Of a DNA stretch of 64,000 nucleotides, positions 25,248 through 34,553 are shown in pieces. The stretch covers positions 1-64,000 of the forward strand of contig CAMBQN010000006.1 of the NCBI GenBank assembly GCA_945870025.1. Reading direction: 5' to 3'. Origin of the DNA: Akkermansia muciniphila (GTDB taxonomy: Bacteria > Verrucomicrobiota > Kiritimatiellia > RFP12 > JAAYNR01). Both the position numbers and the translations under genes were made by a program. The notes below the pieces were generated by a model. That model did no database searches and was not told the DNA's origin. It worked only from the letters and a program-made list of their open reading frames with translations. Position 1 is the stretch's first letter, and every line of letters starts with the position of its first letter.

Positions 25248-27413
25248 CTAGACCTCCCTTCGCGCGGCTTTTCGTATGACCGCGGCAGTCTTCTCCACAT
25301 CCGGCAGACACATCAGTTCCAAACGCCGCGACACCCCGAGCGGAATGTCCAGCGCGTTGACAGATGCAGCCGGCGCGTCCAGGTCATCAAACCAACGCTG
25401 CTCGCAAGCCCGAATCAGCTTGGATCCAATGCCATTACAAGCCTGGGCCTCCTCCACGGTGACCAGCGCGCCGGTCTTGCGGAGTGAACGCCCGATGGCC
25501 TCGTAGTCCATACCGGCATCGTCCACGGTCCGCAAATCCAGCACCTCGGCCGACACCCCCTCTGCCGCCAGTTGCGCGGCCGCCCGTTCCGCCAACCGGA
25601 CTCCCCAGCCGTACGCCAGCACGGTCACATCCTTACCCTCACGCCGCACCGCCGCTTTCCCAATCTCCACGGTGTGGTCGGGCGGTCCATCCGGGATCAC
25701 ACCCTTCTCGCCGTAGAACCCGTGATGCTCGACCAGCAGGGTCGGACTCTTCAGTTTCATGGCCGCATTGAAGAGACCGATATAGTCGAACGGCGTAGTC
25801 GGCACGAGAATACGCCATCCAGGAAAGAGCGCGAAGAGCGCCACCGGGTCCATGCTGTGCTGGGCACCATAACCGAGGCCGGCCGCAATCCGGGTTCGCA
25901 CCACCAGCGGCACCGAAACATGCCCGCCGTAGATGTGACTGAGTTGGCCGATCTGGTTAAAAAGCTGATCCGCCGCCACCAGCCCGAAACTGGAAAACAT
26001 CAACTCCACGACCGGATGCATCCCGTTCATGGCCGCGCCACAGGCCAGTCCGCTGAACCCCGCCTCGGTGATCGGCGTATTCCGGACCCGCCCGGGGAAC
26101 CGGGCTGCCAGCCCTTTGGTCGCCCCATAGGCGCCCCCCCCCATGTTGGCGATTTCCTCACCCATGACGACCACTGTGTGATCCTGTTCCAACCAACGTC
26201 CGGTGACGGCCGCGATGGCATCTGGAAACTTGATCTCGCGCGTGCATTCGGTGGTCGCCGCCTCTGCGAATGGACCGATCTCAAGGGTGCGCTCATCACG
26301 CAAGCCGCAGACGGCGCTCTCCGCCGTGGGCCAGAGGCAGTCGCGAATCACGGTCGCGCCGGTGGTGGTCGTTTCCAGAATTGCACCGGCGGCCGCCTCA
26401 ACACAAGCGTGCGCCTGTTGCCGCAGTTGTTCAATCTGCGATTCGCCGACCCGGCGCTCGCGCAAGGACGCCTCGAAGCGCGTCAACGGATCCTTCCGCT
26501 GCCACTCGGCTTCCTCCTCCTTGCTCCGATAGCCGTACGCGCTGCCCGGAATACAGCCGGCGTGGTGATAGTGACGATAGGTCTCGATCTCCAGCACACA
26601 CGGCAGATTGGCAGGATCCGCCAAAATATGCCGCAGCGCGCTTTTCACGCTGACGGGATCCATGCCGTCGACACAAAACCCCGGCATGCCATACGCCGTC
26701 GCCACCTGACACAGATGCGGTGCCGAGCAGCCCTCGGTCCGCGAAGTGGCCACGGCATACTGGTTGTTCTCGATCACGTAGATGATCGGCGCCTTCCAAA
26801 GCGCGGCCAAGTTGCACGCCTCATGTACCGCACCCTGGTACACCGCGCCATCCCCGTAGAAACAGAGCGTGACGCACTCGCGCCCCAGCATCTTGTCGGC
26901 CCAGGCCACGCCGGTGGCCGGCGGAACACCTCCGCCTACAATCGCGTTGGTGCCGGCCACGCCGATGTCGGCATTGTAAAGATGCATCGACCCCCCGCGA
27001 CCGCCGCTGCATCCGTCGGCAAGGCCCATGATCTCCTTCATCAGGGTCAGAACGTGCGCCTGCATCGCGTCGGTGAGACCATCGCGCAAGGGGTCGTAGC
27101 CGCCCGGCGCACAGGCGCTAAGCGCCTTGGCCAGATACTGATGGTGCGCCCGGTGCGTGCCGCAAAACTTGTCCTCGCGCCGGACAGCCAGCGCCGCACC
27201 CACCGCCACGGCCTCCTGCCCCACGCTGGAGTGGACGGGACCGTTGACCAGATTCGCATCCTTGAGCGCCAGCAGTTTCATCTCGAACGCCCGGATCAGC
27301 GCCATCTGCTGATACATCCAGAGCAGTTCCAGGCGCGGCACCGCGGTCCAGTCCTCGTCGCCGGCCGATAACGTCAACAACGGCGCGGGTGTCCGCACTT
27401 TCGTCTGTTTCAT
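25248..27413 (-). CDS. Single-chain 2-oxoacid dehydrogenase E1 (alpha and beta subunits fused)
   Basis: The 721-residue protein carries an E1-alpha half (about 1-345) with the thiamine-diphosphate motif CFYGDGAVYQ...IENN and the signature GGRGGSMHLY. A linker and an E1-beta half (about 390-721) follow, with GEEIANMGGGAYG, ITEAGFSGLACGAAM and VTVEEAQACNGIGS. It decarboxylates a 2-oxoacid and passes the acyl group to E2; pyruvate or a branched-chain oxoacid are the usual substrates. No E2 or E3 gene is adjacent; the only E2 in the window is at 37825. GGGAGA precedes the start. Confidence 0.88.
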   Translation of the reverse strand: MKQTKVRTPAPLLTLSAGDEDWTAVPRLELLWMYQQMALIRAFEMKLLALKDANLVNGPVHSSVGQEAVAVGAALAVRREDKFCGTHRAHHQYLAKALSACAPGGYDPLRDGLTDAMQAHVLTLMKEIMGLADGCSGGRGGSMHLYNADIGVAGTNAIVGGGVPPATGVAWADKMLGRECVTLCFYGDGAVYQGAVHEACNLAALWKAPIIYVIENNQYAVATSRTEGCSAPHLCQVATAYGMPGFCVDGMDPVSVKSALRHILADPANLPCVLEIETYRHYHHAGCIPGSAYGYRSKEEEAEWQRKDPLTRFEASLRERRVGESQIEQLRQQAHACVEAAAGAILETTTTGATVIRDCLWPTAESAVCGLRDERTLEIGPFAEAATTECTREIKFPDAIAAVTGRWLEQDHTVVVMGEEIANMGGGAYGATKGLAARFPGRVRNTPITEAGFSGLACGAAMNGMHPVVELMFSSFGLVAADQLFNQIGQLSHIYGGHVSVPLVVRTRIAAGLGYGAQHSMDPVALFALFPGWRILVPTTPFDYIGLFNAAMKLKSPTLLVEHHGFYGEKGVIPDGPPDHTVEIGKAAVRREGKDVTVLAYGWGVRLAERAAAQLAAEGVSAEVLDLRTVDDAGMDYEAIGRSLRKTGALVTVEEAQACNGIGSKLIRACEQRWFDDLDAPAASVNALDIPLGVSRRLELMCLPDVEKTAAVIRKAARREV

Positions 27414-27441
27414 AGACAGGTCTCCCGATTATTCATTCCAA

Positions 27442-28893
27442 TCACCGATACTTCAAGTAAGCCACCTTATGCCGCGTGAAAAACTCGATTCCCGTTTTTC
27501 CGGCTTCCGGCAGGCCGACCCCAGACTGCTTGATGCCGCCGAATGAAAGCTGCGGCTCCTTGTACGCCGTCGGCAGATTGACATGCGTCAGCCCCACATC
27601 CGTCGCCTCGACAAAACGCAACGCCTTCTCCAGCGAGGTGGTGAACACCGATGAACTGAGTCCGAACACCACGTCATTGGCCAGACGCACAGCCTCGTCG
27701 AAGTCGGCTACCTTCATCAGGCACAGCACCGGCCCGAAGACCTCCTCGCGTGCGATCACCATGTCCGGCGTGACACCGGTAAACACCGTCGGCTCAATGA
27801 AACACCCGTCGCCCGAACGGTTCCCGCCGACAGCCAGCTTCGCGCCTTCGCGCTTTCCGATCTCAATATACCGAAGGATATCGCGGACCTGCTGCTCGCC
27901 GCACACCGGCCCCATGGTCGTAGCCGGATCCATGCCGTTGCCGATCTTGATCTTTGCCACGCGCTTGAGCACTTCCTGCTGAAACCGATCGAACACCGAC
28001 GCCTCGACAATCGCGCGACTGGTGGACGTACACCATTGGCCCGCGCAAGCGTACGCGGCCAACACCACGGCGTCAGCCGCGGCTCCCAGGTCGGCATCGG
28101 CCAGGATCACCGCCGGATTCTTCCCGCCCATCTCGAGCTGTGTGCGGGCCAGCGTGGCCGCCGCCTTTTGATGAATCCCCATGCCCACCGGCGTGGATCC
28201 CGTAAATGAGATCGCGCGGATCGCCGGGTTGACCACCAGTTCATCGCCTGCCGTGCTTCCAGGGCCGGTAATGAAGTTGAGAACACCACGTGGCAGCCCC
28301 GCCTCTTCCATGGCCTCCACGAGATACGCCGCCGTGCGCGGCGTCAGACTCGCAGGTTTCAGCACCACCGTGTTGCCGCCCATCAGCGCCGGAACGCACT
28401 TGCGGCAGACCACATTGAACGGAAAGTTCCACGGACTGATGACGCTCACCACGCCCAGCGGCTGCCGGATCGAATAGGCGAACACCCCATCGCGTTCCAC
28501 CGGGAGGGTCTCGCCGTACAGACGCCGACCTTCGCCGATCAACCAGTCCATCTCCTTGATCGCTGCGGCAACTTCGACCCTGGATTCGGCAAGCGTTTTT
28601 CCATTTTCCTGTGTGATGGACGCCGCGATCTCTTCCTGACGCCTTACGATCACGGCCTGCGCCCGCCCCAGAAACTCCGCCCGCTTTGGCGCCGTCAGCG
28701 CACTCCATGCGGGCAGCGCAACCTCAGCCGCCGCAATGGCAGCACGGGCATCCTCCCGGCCCGACTGCTGAAAGCGGCAGGTCACGACCGACAGATCGGC
28801 CGGATCGCGCTGTTCCGCCACAGAGCCTGTCGCGGCTTCAACCCATTTGCCATTGATGTAATTGCGCAGCACCGGAATGTCAGTTGTGTTCAT
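27442..28893 (-). CDS. NAD(P)-dependent aldehyde dehydrogenase
   Basis: The 483-residue protein is a full-length ALDH-superfamily enzyme. It has ISPWNFPFNVVCRKCVPALM and FTGSTPVG in the cofactor domain, the catalytic Glu in LEMGGKNPAV and the nucleophile Cys in ACAGQWCTSTSRAIV. Overall it resembles succinate-semialdehyde, 2,5-dioxovalerate or lactaldehyde dehydrogenases. In a pathway releasing lactaldehyde or a semialdehyde from deoxy-sugars or arabinose it would make the acid. Specificity cannot be read from the sequence. It sits 28 bp upstream of the fused E1 gene. Confidence 0.9.
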   Translation of the reverse strand: MNTTDIPVLRNYINGKWVEAATGSVAEQRDPADLSVVTCRFQQSGREDARAAIAAAEVALPAWSALTAPKRAEFLGRAQAVIVRRQEEIAASITQENGKTLAESRVEVAAAIKEMDWLIGEGRRLYGETLPVERDGVFAYSIRQPLGVVSVISPWNFPFNVVCRKCVPALMGGNTVVLKPASLTPRTAAYLVEAMEEAGLPRGVLNFITGPGSTAGDELVVNPAIRAISFTGSTPVGMGIHQKAAATLARTQLEMGGKNPAVILADADLGAAADAVVLAAYACAGQWCTSTSRAIVEASVFDRFQQEVLKRVAKIKIGNGMDPATTMGPVCGEQQVRDILRYIEIGKREGAKLAVGGNRSGDGCFIEPTVFTGVTPDMVIAREEVFGPVLCLMKVADFDEAVRLANDVVFGLSSSVFTTSLEKALRFVEATDVGLTHVNLPTAYKEPQLSFGGIKQSGVGLPEAGKTGIEFFTRHKVAYLKYR

Positions 28894-28956
28894 GTCTGTA
28901 TTACCTGTATTGGTTTGTCTTCACACATATCAGTCAGCAAACAAGCCAGCATGCCG

Positions 28957-29520
28957 TCATGGGTCAATCGCCCGCGGCATCGGCACGGCCGTCTCGCGGC
29001 TGATCTTTTCAAGGGATGCCACGGTCTCCGCAAACAGCGGCACGCCCGAGCGCTTCACTTCGGCTTCGTGCTCAAACTCCTTGTTGGTTGCAGCGATCCC
29101 GATCATGTCGCGTTCAAGCGCCTGCATGGCATAAAAGCCCGCAATACCGAAGTGATTCGAATCCCGCACGCAACCGAAGGCCGATCCATTCACCGAAGCC
29201 TTCTCGATGATCCGGTTCATCGTGTCCACACTCACGGGAAACCCCATGCCGCCGTGCGCATCAATGACCAGCGAACCCGGCGTATCGGCCACGATCTCCG
29301 GCTTCGCGTCCACCAGCATCAGCCCCGACTTCAGTCCGTTGACGTAGCGCCACAGCCGGCCAATGCCGTGCGAGGGAATCCCGCGTACGTCGGCGGCCAC
29401 CATCACTTCCGCCGATTGCGTGGCTTGCTCTTGGTTCAATCCGGAGGAGATGAAGACATCCCGGCAGAAAGTCTCCAGTGCTTGCGTTTTGAATCGCAGA
29501 TGTTCGGATTGCTTGTGCAT
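28957..29520 (-). CDS. Internally deleted malate/L-lactate dehydrogenase (LDH2/YlbE family) remnant
   Basis: About 187 residues against the family's usual 330-350. The N-terminal part is family-like (CRDVFISSGLNQEQATQSAE, ADVRGIPSHGIGRLWRYVNG, SNHFGIAGFYAMQALERDMIGIAATN). It then jumps directly to a stretch that looks like the family's C-terminal helix (KEFEHEAEVKRSGVPLF, ETVASLEKISRE). The middle of the nucleotide-binding domain is missing in frame. ATG at 29520 has GGTGA seven bases upstream; the track's ATG at 29541 overlaps the VOC gene by 14 bp. It is probably inactive as a dehydrogenase, though the frame is intact. Confidence 0.65.
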   Translation of the reverse strand: MHKQSEHLRFKTQALETFCRDVFISSGLNQEQATQSAEVMVAADVRGIPSHGIGRLWRYVNGLKSGLMLVDAKPEIVADTPGSLVIDAHGGMGFPVSVDTMNRIIEKASVNGSAFGCVRDSNHFGIAGFYAMQALERDMIGIAATNKEFEHEAEVKRSGVPLFAETVASLEKISRETAVPMPRAIDP

Positions 29521-29527
29521 GATGGTT

Positions 29528-30073
29528 TCACCGTTTCTCATTCACATAGATCCATTCCTGTTTCACAACACCCGGGGTCCGGCCATCGCTGCCCGGGGTG
29601 GGCTGCAGGATCTCGATCACAAATCCAACCAGTTTCTCCGTGTCGTAGTTCGCCCAGTACGACCCCTCGCGAATCCCCGCGCCCTCCTGCGTCTTCCCGA
29701 TGCCCTTCTCCAGCAAATAGGCGCTGAGCGCCTTCTCATCGGGCACATTGAACCGGATGTGGTGAATGCCGGGCCCTCGCTCGGCAAGGAAGTCGGACCA
29801 GATCGTCTGTCCCTCCACCGGCTGAATCAGTTCCAACTCGACCGACCCCAGATCGGCAAACGCCTGCCGCATCCGAAAACGGGCGGGGTCGCCATGATAG
29901 AACTGCTGCTCCTCGCGTCCCGGCGGCGGCGATTCCACCACCCGGAACGGACCAATGCCGAAAACAGCAGTTAACGCCGCCATGCTCTGGTCCAGATCGC
30001 GCACAACCACGCCTATCTGGATGGCCCTGCGGAAGGGCTCAACGATCGATGCCGGAACGCCGGTGGCCGTCAT
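29528..30073 (-). CDS. VOC-family protein (methylmalonyl-CoA epimerase-like fold)
   Basis: The 181-residue protein starts behind GGGGAG. AIQIGVVVRDLDQSMAALTA opens the first VOC module and GIHHIRFNVPDEKALSAYLL the second; likely metal ligands are Gln/His in the first and His plus Glu (FVIEILQP) in the second. The proline-rich loop ESPPPGREEQQFYHG is typical of this epimerase-like group. It could isomerise a 2-oxoacid or lactone intermediate of sugar-acid breakdown. The function is not established. Confidence 0.78.
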   Translation of the reverse strand: MTATGVPASIVEPFRRAIQIGVVVRDLDQSMAALTAVFGIGPFRVVESPPPGREEQQFYHGDPARFRMRQAFADLGSVELELIQPVEGQTIWSDFLAERGPGIHHIRFNVPDEKALSAYLLEKGIGKTQEGAGIREGSYWANYDTEKLVGFVIEILQPTPGSDGRTPGVVKQEWIYVNEKR

Positions 30074-30114
30074 GCTTTCACTCCCCTATTCCTACCGAAC
30101 CTTCTGAGTTTCGC

Positions 30115-31320
30115 CTAAACTTCCGACGCCCCCTGAAATGATCCCAATACGTCAGCCGCCGCCTCATTCCACTCACGGATCTTTGCCATGTCCCGCTCGA
30201 CGGTCCGCACGATCTGGAACCCGTCGGCGCGGACCGCGTATTTCACGCGGCCCTCGCATGCGGCCTTAATGGTCTGCAATTTCTGCCGCATTTCCGCCGG
30301 TGTGCGATCGTACACATCGGCCGTCGCATTCACGCAGATATCCAGGGCAATCCCCGTGCCCTCGAACACCTTCGCCGCCCGGACCACGCTCGACCACGGC
30401 CCGATGTGCATCATTTGCAGGTTCGGAATGGTTCGCACCGACTCATAAAACTCGTCGGTCACCCCGCAACTGTGCCAGTAGTGAACCCGGCCATGCCACG
30501 CCGCCAGCTCCAACTCGTACGGCAGGACGAATTCCTCGTAGAGCCGCTGCGAAATCATGGGTGTGGCAACCTCGTCGTTAAACAGCTTGGCCGGCGCGAT
30601 CGGCTCGCTGATGAACTTCGCCCGCAGTTGCGCGTGCCGCTTCAAGCCGTCGGTAATGCGCCGCATCAGCGCATGCACGAACGGCGGGTCATCAAGCATG
30701 TCCATCAGCAGGTTGGTGGTCTCCCGCAGTTGCGTGGCCACGGAAAACGGACCGCGAATCACCGTCGGATACCTGACCGTGATGCCCGAACCGGCGCACA
30801 GTTCCCGCATGCGCTGGTAGAAGGCATGCGTGCGCGGGCCCAGGCCGTGCGCGTCCAGCTCAATCGTGTGCATCTTGTCGAGATCCCGCCGCTCGGCAAG
30901 CAACGGCTTCTTCATGTTCACCCACGGCGCCTGCCCGGGCGGAAACTCGATTTGCGCGCCGAACAGACTGGCCGAATAGCAGGCGCCAAACGACACAAAC
31001 GCATTCTTCTCGAAGAACCGGTTGGACCGCAGGTTCTCATGCTCCCAAAGTTGGTACCGCATCTGCTCGTACAGTTGCGCCTCGGCCTGGCCATAGTAGG
31101 CCGCGGTATCGATCCCCAGCACAGTCGCATAGCCGGCCATGTCGAGAGCCATCGTGAAGGCGCCGGTCGGGGTGGCGGAAATCCCCCGCCACCGCTCGAT
31201 CAGCCACGGGTCGTCCGCGTTCGCCCAGAATCGGCGGTTGCGCTGGTTCTCCCGCGACTCGCACAGTGCCAAATACCGCTTCAACACATCCGCCATCTGA
31301 TCACTCAGGTCTTGTTGCAT
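30115..31320 (-). CDS. Uroporphyrinogen decarboxylase (URO-D)-like protein
   Basis: ATG at 31320 (MQQDLSDQ) has GGAGAG just upstream and is preferred to the track start seven codons earlier, giving 401 residues. The barrel has family features such as IRGPFSVATQLRE and IGPWSSVVRAAKVFEGTG. Proteins of this type in anaerobic bacteria are mostly corrinoid methyltransferase relatives or of unknown role, not haem enzymes. VHYWHSCGVTDEF carries the His/Cys that would bind zinc in the methyltransferase branch. No corrinoid protein gene is nearby. Role unknown; possibly demethylation of methylated sugars or acids. Confidence 0.75.
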   Translation of the reverse strand: MQQDLSDQMADVLKRYLALCESRENQRNRRFWANADDPWLIERWRGISATPTGAFTMALDMAGYATVLGIDTAAYYGQAEAQLYEQMRYQLWEHENLRSNRFFEKNAFVSFGACYSASLFGAQIEFPPGQAPWVNMKKPLLAERRDLDKMHTIELDAHGLGPRTHAFYQRMRELCAGSGITVRYPTVIRGPFSVATQLRETTNLLMDMLDDPPFVHALMRRITDGLKRHAQLRAKFISEPIAPAKLFNDEVATPMISQRLYEEFVLPYELELAAWHGRVHYWHSCGVTDEFYESVRTIPNLQMMHIGPWSSVVRAAKVFEGTGIALDICVNATADVYDRTPAEMRQKLQTIKAACEGRVKYAVRADGFQIVRTVERDMAKIREWNEAAADVLGSFQGASEV

Positions 31321-31350
31321 ACGTTCTCTCCTTCGTTTCACGGATTCGTA

Positions 31351-32643
31351 CTAGTCACAGGACGGCCCTTGTGCACGCCCAGTCACAGACGGCACCAATC
31401 CCAGCGTCATGGCCACGACCATCACCAGCGTTCCGCAAATGAGCAGAAGCGCGTCGTAGTCGCTCCGCACTGTCCCGGCAAAAGACCAGTCATTCCGAAA
31501 GATGCCCAGCCGGACGGCCCCGGCCATCAGCATACCGCCCAGCGCCACGCCTGTTCCCTGCAGCGTCAGGAACACCGAAGTCGAGAGCGACTTGCCCCCC
31601 GGCGGAATCAGCGCATACATCTCCACGGTAAATGCGACCGACGACGCGGCCCAGACCATCCCGAACAGGAATTCAGGCAGCATGAGCATCGGCACCAAAG
31701 GCCCCCCGCAGGCATCCCGCCACAGGAAGAGGAACAGGATGGCGCCAAAGGCAAAATGACACCCGAGAAACATCGCCTTGGTCCCCATTCGCGCCACGAA
31801 CCGTCCGCCGATCAGGAAACCGAGCATGGCACCAAGCATCCGCACGTTGGCCAGGAGCACAACCGTGCCATCCGAAAGATGCAGATACGTCTTTTCGATC
31901 ATGCCAAACAAGATGGGGCATCCGCCCGCAAACAGGGACAGCAAGAATGCATACGCGCAAAACGGCAGGTAGGTCGGAAGCCGAATCACATTCCCCAGGG
32001 CGACGCGAAGAGGCGGAACCGCCGGGTCCGGCTTTTCCACCTCAGGCATGCGCATGTAGAGCCATTGCCACACGACGGTCATTGCCCAAAACAAGACAAA
32101 CAGCCCGGCAAAACTCGCCGGTGAGGAGCGCCATTCGAGAAGGGCCGAGCAGCCAAGGCCAACAGCCACACTCACGGCTTGATAGATCAAGCGCATGCGC
32201 CCGAAATAGGCAGCCCGTATCGGCGCCGGAATCATGGGCAGGAGCAAGGCAAACCACCCGGAAATAAACAGGCAGCAGCCGACGGCATAGACCGCAACAG
32301 CCCCCAGCGCAAGCATACGTCCTGCGAACGGCGACACGAACGTCGCGGCCAGCAGGCCGATAAACGTCAGGTTGACGAGCACCATCCCCGCGTGACCGAG
32401 CTTTTTCTTGCCGACCCGATCCGCCACGTGCGCAAACGGGATCTGAAATACGGCGGCCACGAAAGCGGGGATGGACAGACACACCATGATTCCCACACGG
32501 TTCATCGCCAGCGAAGTGAGAAACAACAACAGGACACTGCCCAGAAAAACCTGGCCCGGTATGCAACCGAAACAGTTGATGGTCGTAATCAACCGCCGTC
32601 CGTGCGCCTGTTCGCTCTCACTTAACACCGGATTCAACCTCAT
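31351..32643 (-). CDS. Major facilitator superfamily transporter
   Basis: A hydrophobic protein of about 430 residues with roughly 12 membrane segments. The motif AHVADRVGKKKLGHAG after the second segment is the MFS motif A. The track start (TTG at 32658) overlaps the previous gene; ATG at 32643 (MRLNPVLSES) is the simpler choice, although neither has a strong ribosome site. As the only transporter in the cluster it is the candidate importer of the oligosaccharides or sugar acids handled by the neighbouring enzymes. Confidence 0.85.
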   Translation of the reverse strand: MRLNPVLSESEQAHGRRLITTINCFGCIPGQVFLGSVLLLFLTSLAMNRVGIMVCLSIPAFVAAVFQIPFAHVADRVGKKKLGHAGMVLVNLTFIGLLAATFVSPFAGRMLALGAVAVYAVGCCLFISGWFALLLPMIPAPIRAAYFGRMRLIYQAVSVAVGLGCSALLEWRSSPASFAGLFVLFWAMTVVWQWLYMRMPEVEKPDPAVPPLRVALGNVIRLPTYLPFCAYAFLLSLFAGGCPILFGMIEKTYLHLSDGTVVLLANVRMLGAMLGFLIGGRFVARMGTKAMFLGCHFAFGAILFLFLWRDACGGPLVPMLMLPEFLFGMVWAASSVAFTVEMYALIPPGGKSLSTSVFLTLQGTGVALGGMLMAGAVRLGIFRNDWSFAGTVRSDYDALLLICGTLVMVVAMTLGLVPSVTGRAQGPSCD

Positions 32644-32654
32644 TTCACCGACGA

Positions 32655-33623
32655 TCAACCGCCCACACCATTCACGACATTCGGCAGCTTCTCGCCGCGC
32701 AGCGCCATGGCCGCGATCCTGGCGACATCGGTGCGCAATCGCTTGACCGACTGCGGCGTGGCCGAGGCATCATGCGGCGTAATCACGACGTTCGCCAGCT
32801 TCAGCAGCGGGTTGTCGGGGTTGATCGGCTCCGGATCGGTCACGTCCATGGCCGCCGCGGACAACTGTCCGCTCTGCAGCGCTGCCACCAGCGCGGGGGT
32901 ATCCACCAGCGTACCGCGCGAGGCGTTCACCAGGATCGCGCCCTTCTTCATCTTCGCGATGGTTGTCGCATTGATCATGTACTTGGTCTTCTCCGTGCTC
33001 GGGCAGTGCAGGCTAAGCAGATCGCTCTGCGCGATCACCTCGTCCAGCGTCGCGGCCACGCAGCCAGCGTCCTGCACAACGGATGCTGGCACCGCCGGAT
33101 CGAACACCAGAATGCGGCACTTGAATGGCTTGAGGCGCGCGGCCACCTCGCGGGCGATCCGCCCGAACGCCACCAACCCGACCGTCATATCCTTGAGCCC
33201 GTGAAGCGCCGACAGCGGCACTGGTAGCTTCCACTGCCCCGACTTGATCACGTTGTCGCACGGCACGATCTGGCGCGTCGCCGCCAGGATCAGGGCCAGG
33301 GTGTGATCCGCCACCTCGTCAATGCAGTAGTCGGGGACGTTGCAAACCGGAATCCCCTTCGCGGCCGCCGCCTTCAGGTCCACGTTGTCCACGCCGATCC
33401 CGTAGCGGACGATGACCTTCGCCTTCTGCATCGCGCCGATGATCTCGGCATTGACGGGCGCGAACTGCACCATGACAGCATCCGCATCCTTCACCAACGC
33501 AGCCAGCGCCACCGGATCCTTGCCCGATTTCAGGGCCTCCAACGTATAGCCCTGCGGCTCCAAAACATCCTTTTCGACATCAATCTGGTCAAATGAATAA
33601 TCCGTGATCACTACCTTTTTCAT
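32655..33623 (-). CDS. D-isomer-specific 2-hydroxyacid dehydrogenase
   Basis: The 322-residue protein has the family's split catalytic and NAD domains. GLVAFGRIAREVAARLKPF is the dinucleotide site (with Ala-Phe in place of the more common Gly at its first position). The catalytic Arg is in NASRGTLVD, Glu in DVTDPEPINPDNP and His in VVITPHDASAT. It interconverts a D-2-hydroxyacid and a 2-oxoacid with NAD(H). Together with LarA it could oxidise lactate through the D form. AAAGGA precedes the start. Confidence 0.9.
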   Translation of the reverse strand: MKKVVITDYSFDQIDVEKDVLEPQGYTLEALKSGKDPVALAALVKDADAVMVQFAPVNAEIIGAMQKAKVIVRYGIGVDNVDLKAAAAKGIPVCNVPDYCIDEVADHTLALILAATRQIVPCDNVIKSGQWKLPVPLSALHGLKDMTVGLVAFGRIAREVAARLKPFKCRILVFDPAVPASVVQDAGCVAATLDEVIAQSDLLSLHCPSTEKTKYMINATTIAKMKKGAILVNASRGTLVDTPALVAALQSGQLSAAAMDVTDPEPINPDNPLLKLANVVITPHDASATPQSVKRLRTDVARIAAMALRGEKLPNVVNGVGG

Positions 33624-33704
33624 CTGAGTCTATCCTTTTCTTGGTTTGAATCCTGCTTCACATCCGTTTGAAAACCTACCGTTCATGCGTGAATTCATGG
33701 CCGC

Positions 33705-34493
33705 TTAAGCTTCCAGAATCATCGGATTCCGCAACACGCCCACGCCCTCGACATCCACCTCGAACACGTCGCCGACCTTGAGAAATACCGGCGGCTTGCG
33801 GGCAAAGCCGACACCGGCCGGCGTCCCGGTCAGCAGCAGCGTGCCGGGCAGCAACGTCATGCCGCGCGAGAGGTAGCTGATCAGGAAGGGAATGCTGAAG
33901 ATCATCAGCGAGGTCTTGGCATCCTGCATGGTCTGTCCGTTCAAGCGCCCCTGCACGCGTACGTCCAAGGGGTTGAGTTCCGTTTCGAGCCACGGACCGA
34001 TCGGGCAGAACGTCTCGAACGACTTGGCCCGCACCCACTGGCCGTCGTTGCGCTGGCAGTCTCGGGCGCTCACGTCGTGGGCGCAGGTGTAGCCCAGCAC
34101 GTACTCCAGCGCGCGGCTCTCCGGCACGTGGCGGGCGGTCTTGCCGATCACCAGGGCCAGTTCGGCCTCGTAATCAATCTCGGTGGGCGCGAGCTTCGGG
34201 ATCATGATCGGCTCGTTAGGTCCGATCACCGAAGTCGTCGTCTTCATAAACAGAATCGGCGCCTTGGGCAGGTTGGCCCCGCCCTCCTCGACGTGCGCCT
34301 TGTAGTTCTGCCCGATGCAAAGCACGTTCACCGGCTCGATTGGCGCCAGCAGTTTCACACCTGCCAGGGGTACGGAAACGCCTGTGCGCTTCATCCCCTT
34401 GATCGGATCGCCCGTCGCAACGGCGATTTCATCCCCTTCGACAATTCCGTACTGTGCCTGACTTGATGCATTCCTGAATCGAACGATTCTCAT
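33705..34493 (-). CDS. Fumarylacetoacetate hydrolase (FAH)-family protein, 2,4-diketo-3-deoxy-aldonate hydrolase candidate
   Basis: ATG at 34493 (MRIVRF) has GAGAGGG upstream; the track start 16 codons earlier lies in lysine-rich non-family sequence. The 262-residue product has the FAH metal site: Glu residues in TEIDYEAELALVIG and Asp in YTCAHDVSARDCQ. LLTGTPAGVGFARKPP is the C-terminal family signature. Known members cleave beta-diketo acids, including 2,4-diketo-3-deoxy-L-fuconate and -rhamnonate, to pyruvate and lactate. The presence of fucosidase and rhamnosidase genes in the same cluster favours that role. Confidence 0.85.
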   Translation of the reverse strand: MRIVRFRNASSQAQYGIVEGDEIAVATGDPIKGMKRTGVSVPLAGVKLLAPIEPVNVLCIGQNYKAHVEEGGANLPKAPILFMKTTTSVIGPNEPIMIPKLAPTEIDYEAELALVIGKTARHVPESRALEYVLGYTCAHDVSARDCQRNDGQWVRAKSFETFCPIGPWLETELNPLDVRVQGRLNGQTMQDAKTSLMIFSIPFLISYLSRGMTLLPGTLLLTGTPAGVGFARKPPVFLKVGDVFEVDVEGVGVLRNPMILEA

Positions 34494-34553
34494 GTGTCCC
34501 TCTCTTTCTTTGTGTTTCTTGCAATCTTTGTGGTTCAACATTCCGTTCCAAGA

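Noticed and set aside
25572-27371. 599-aa plus-strand ORF
   Set aside because: Antisense of the fused E1 gene, which has clear catalytic motifs.
30406-32124. 572-aa plus-strand ORF
   Set aside because: Antisense of the URO-D-like and MFS genes; low-complexity basic composition.
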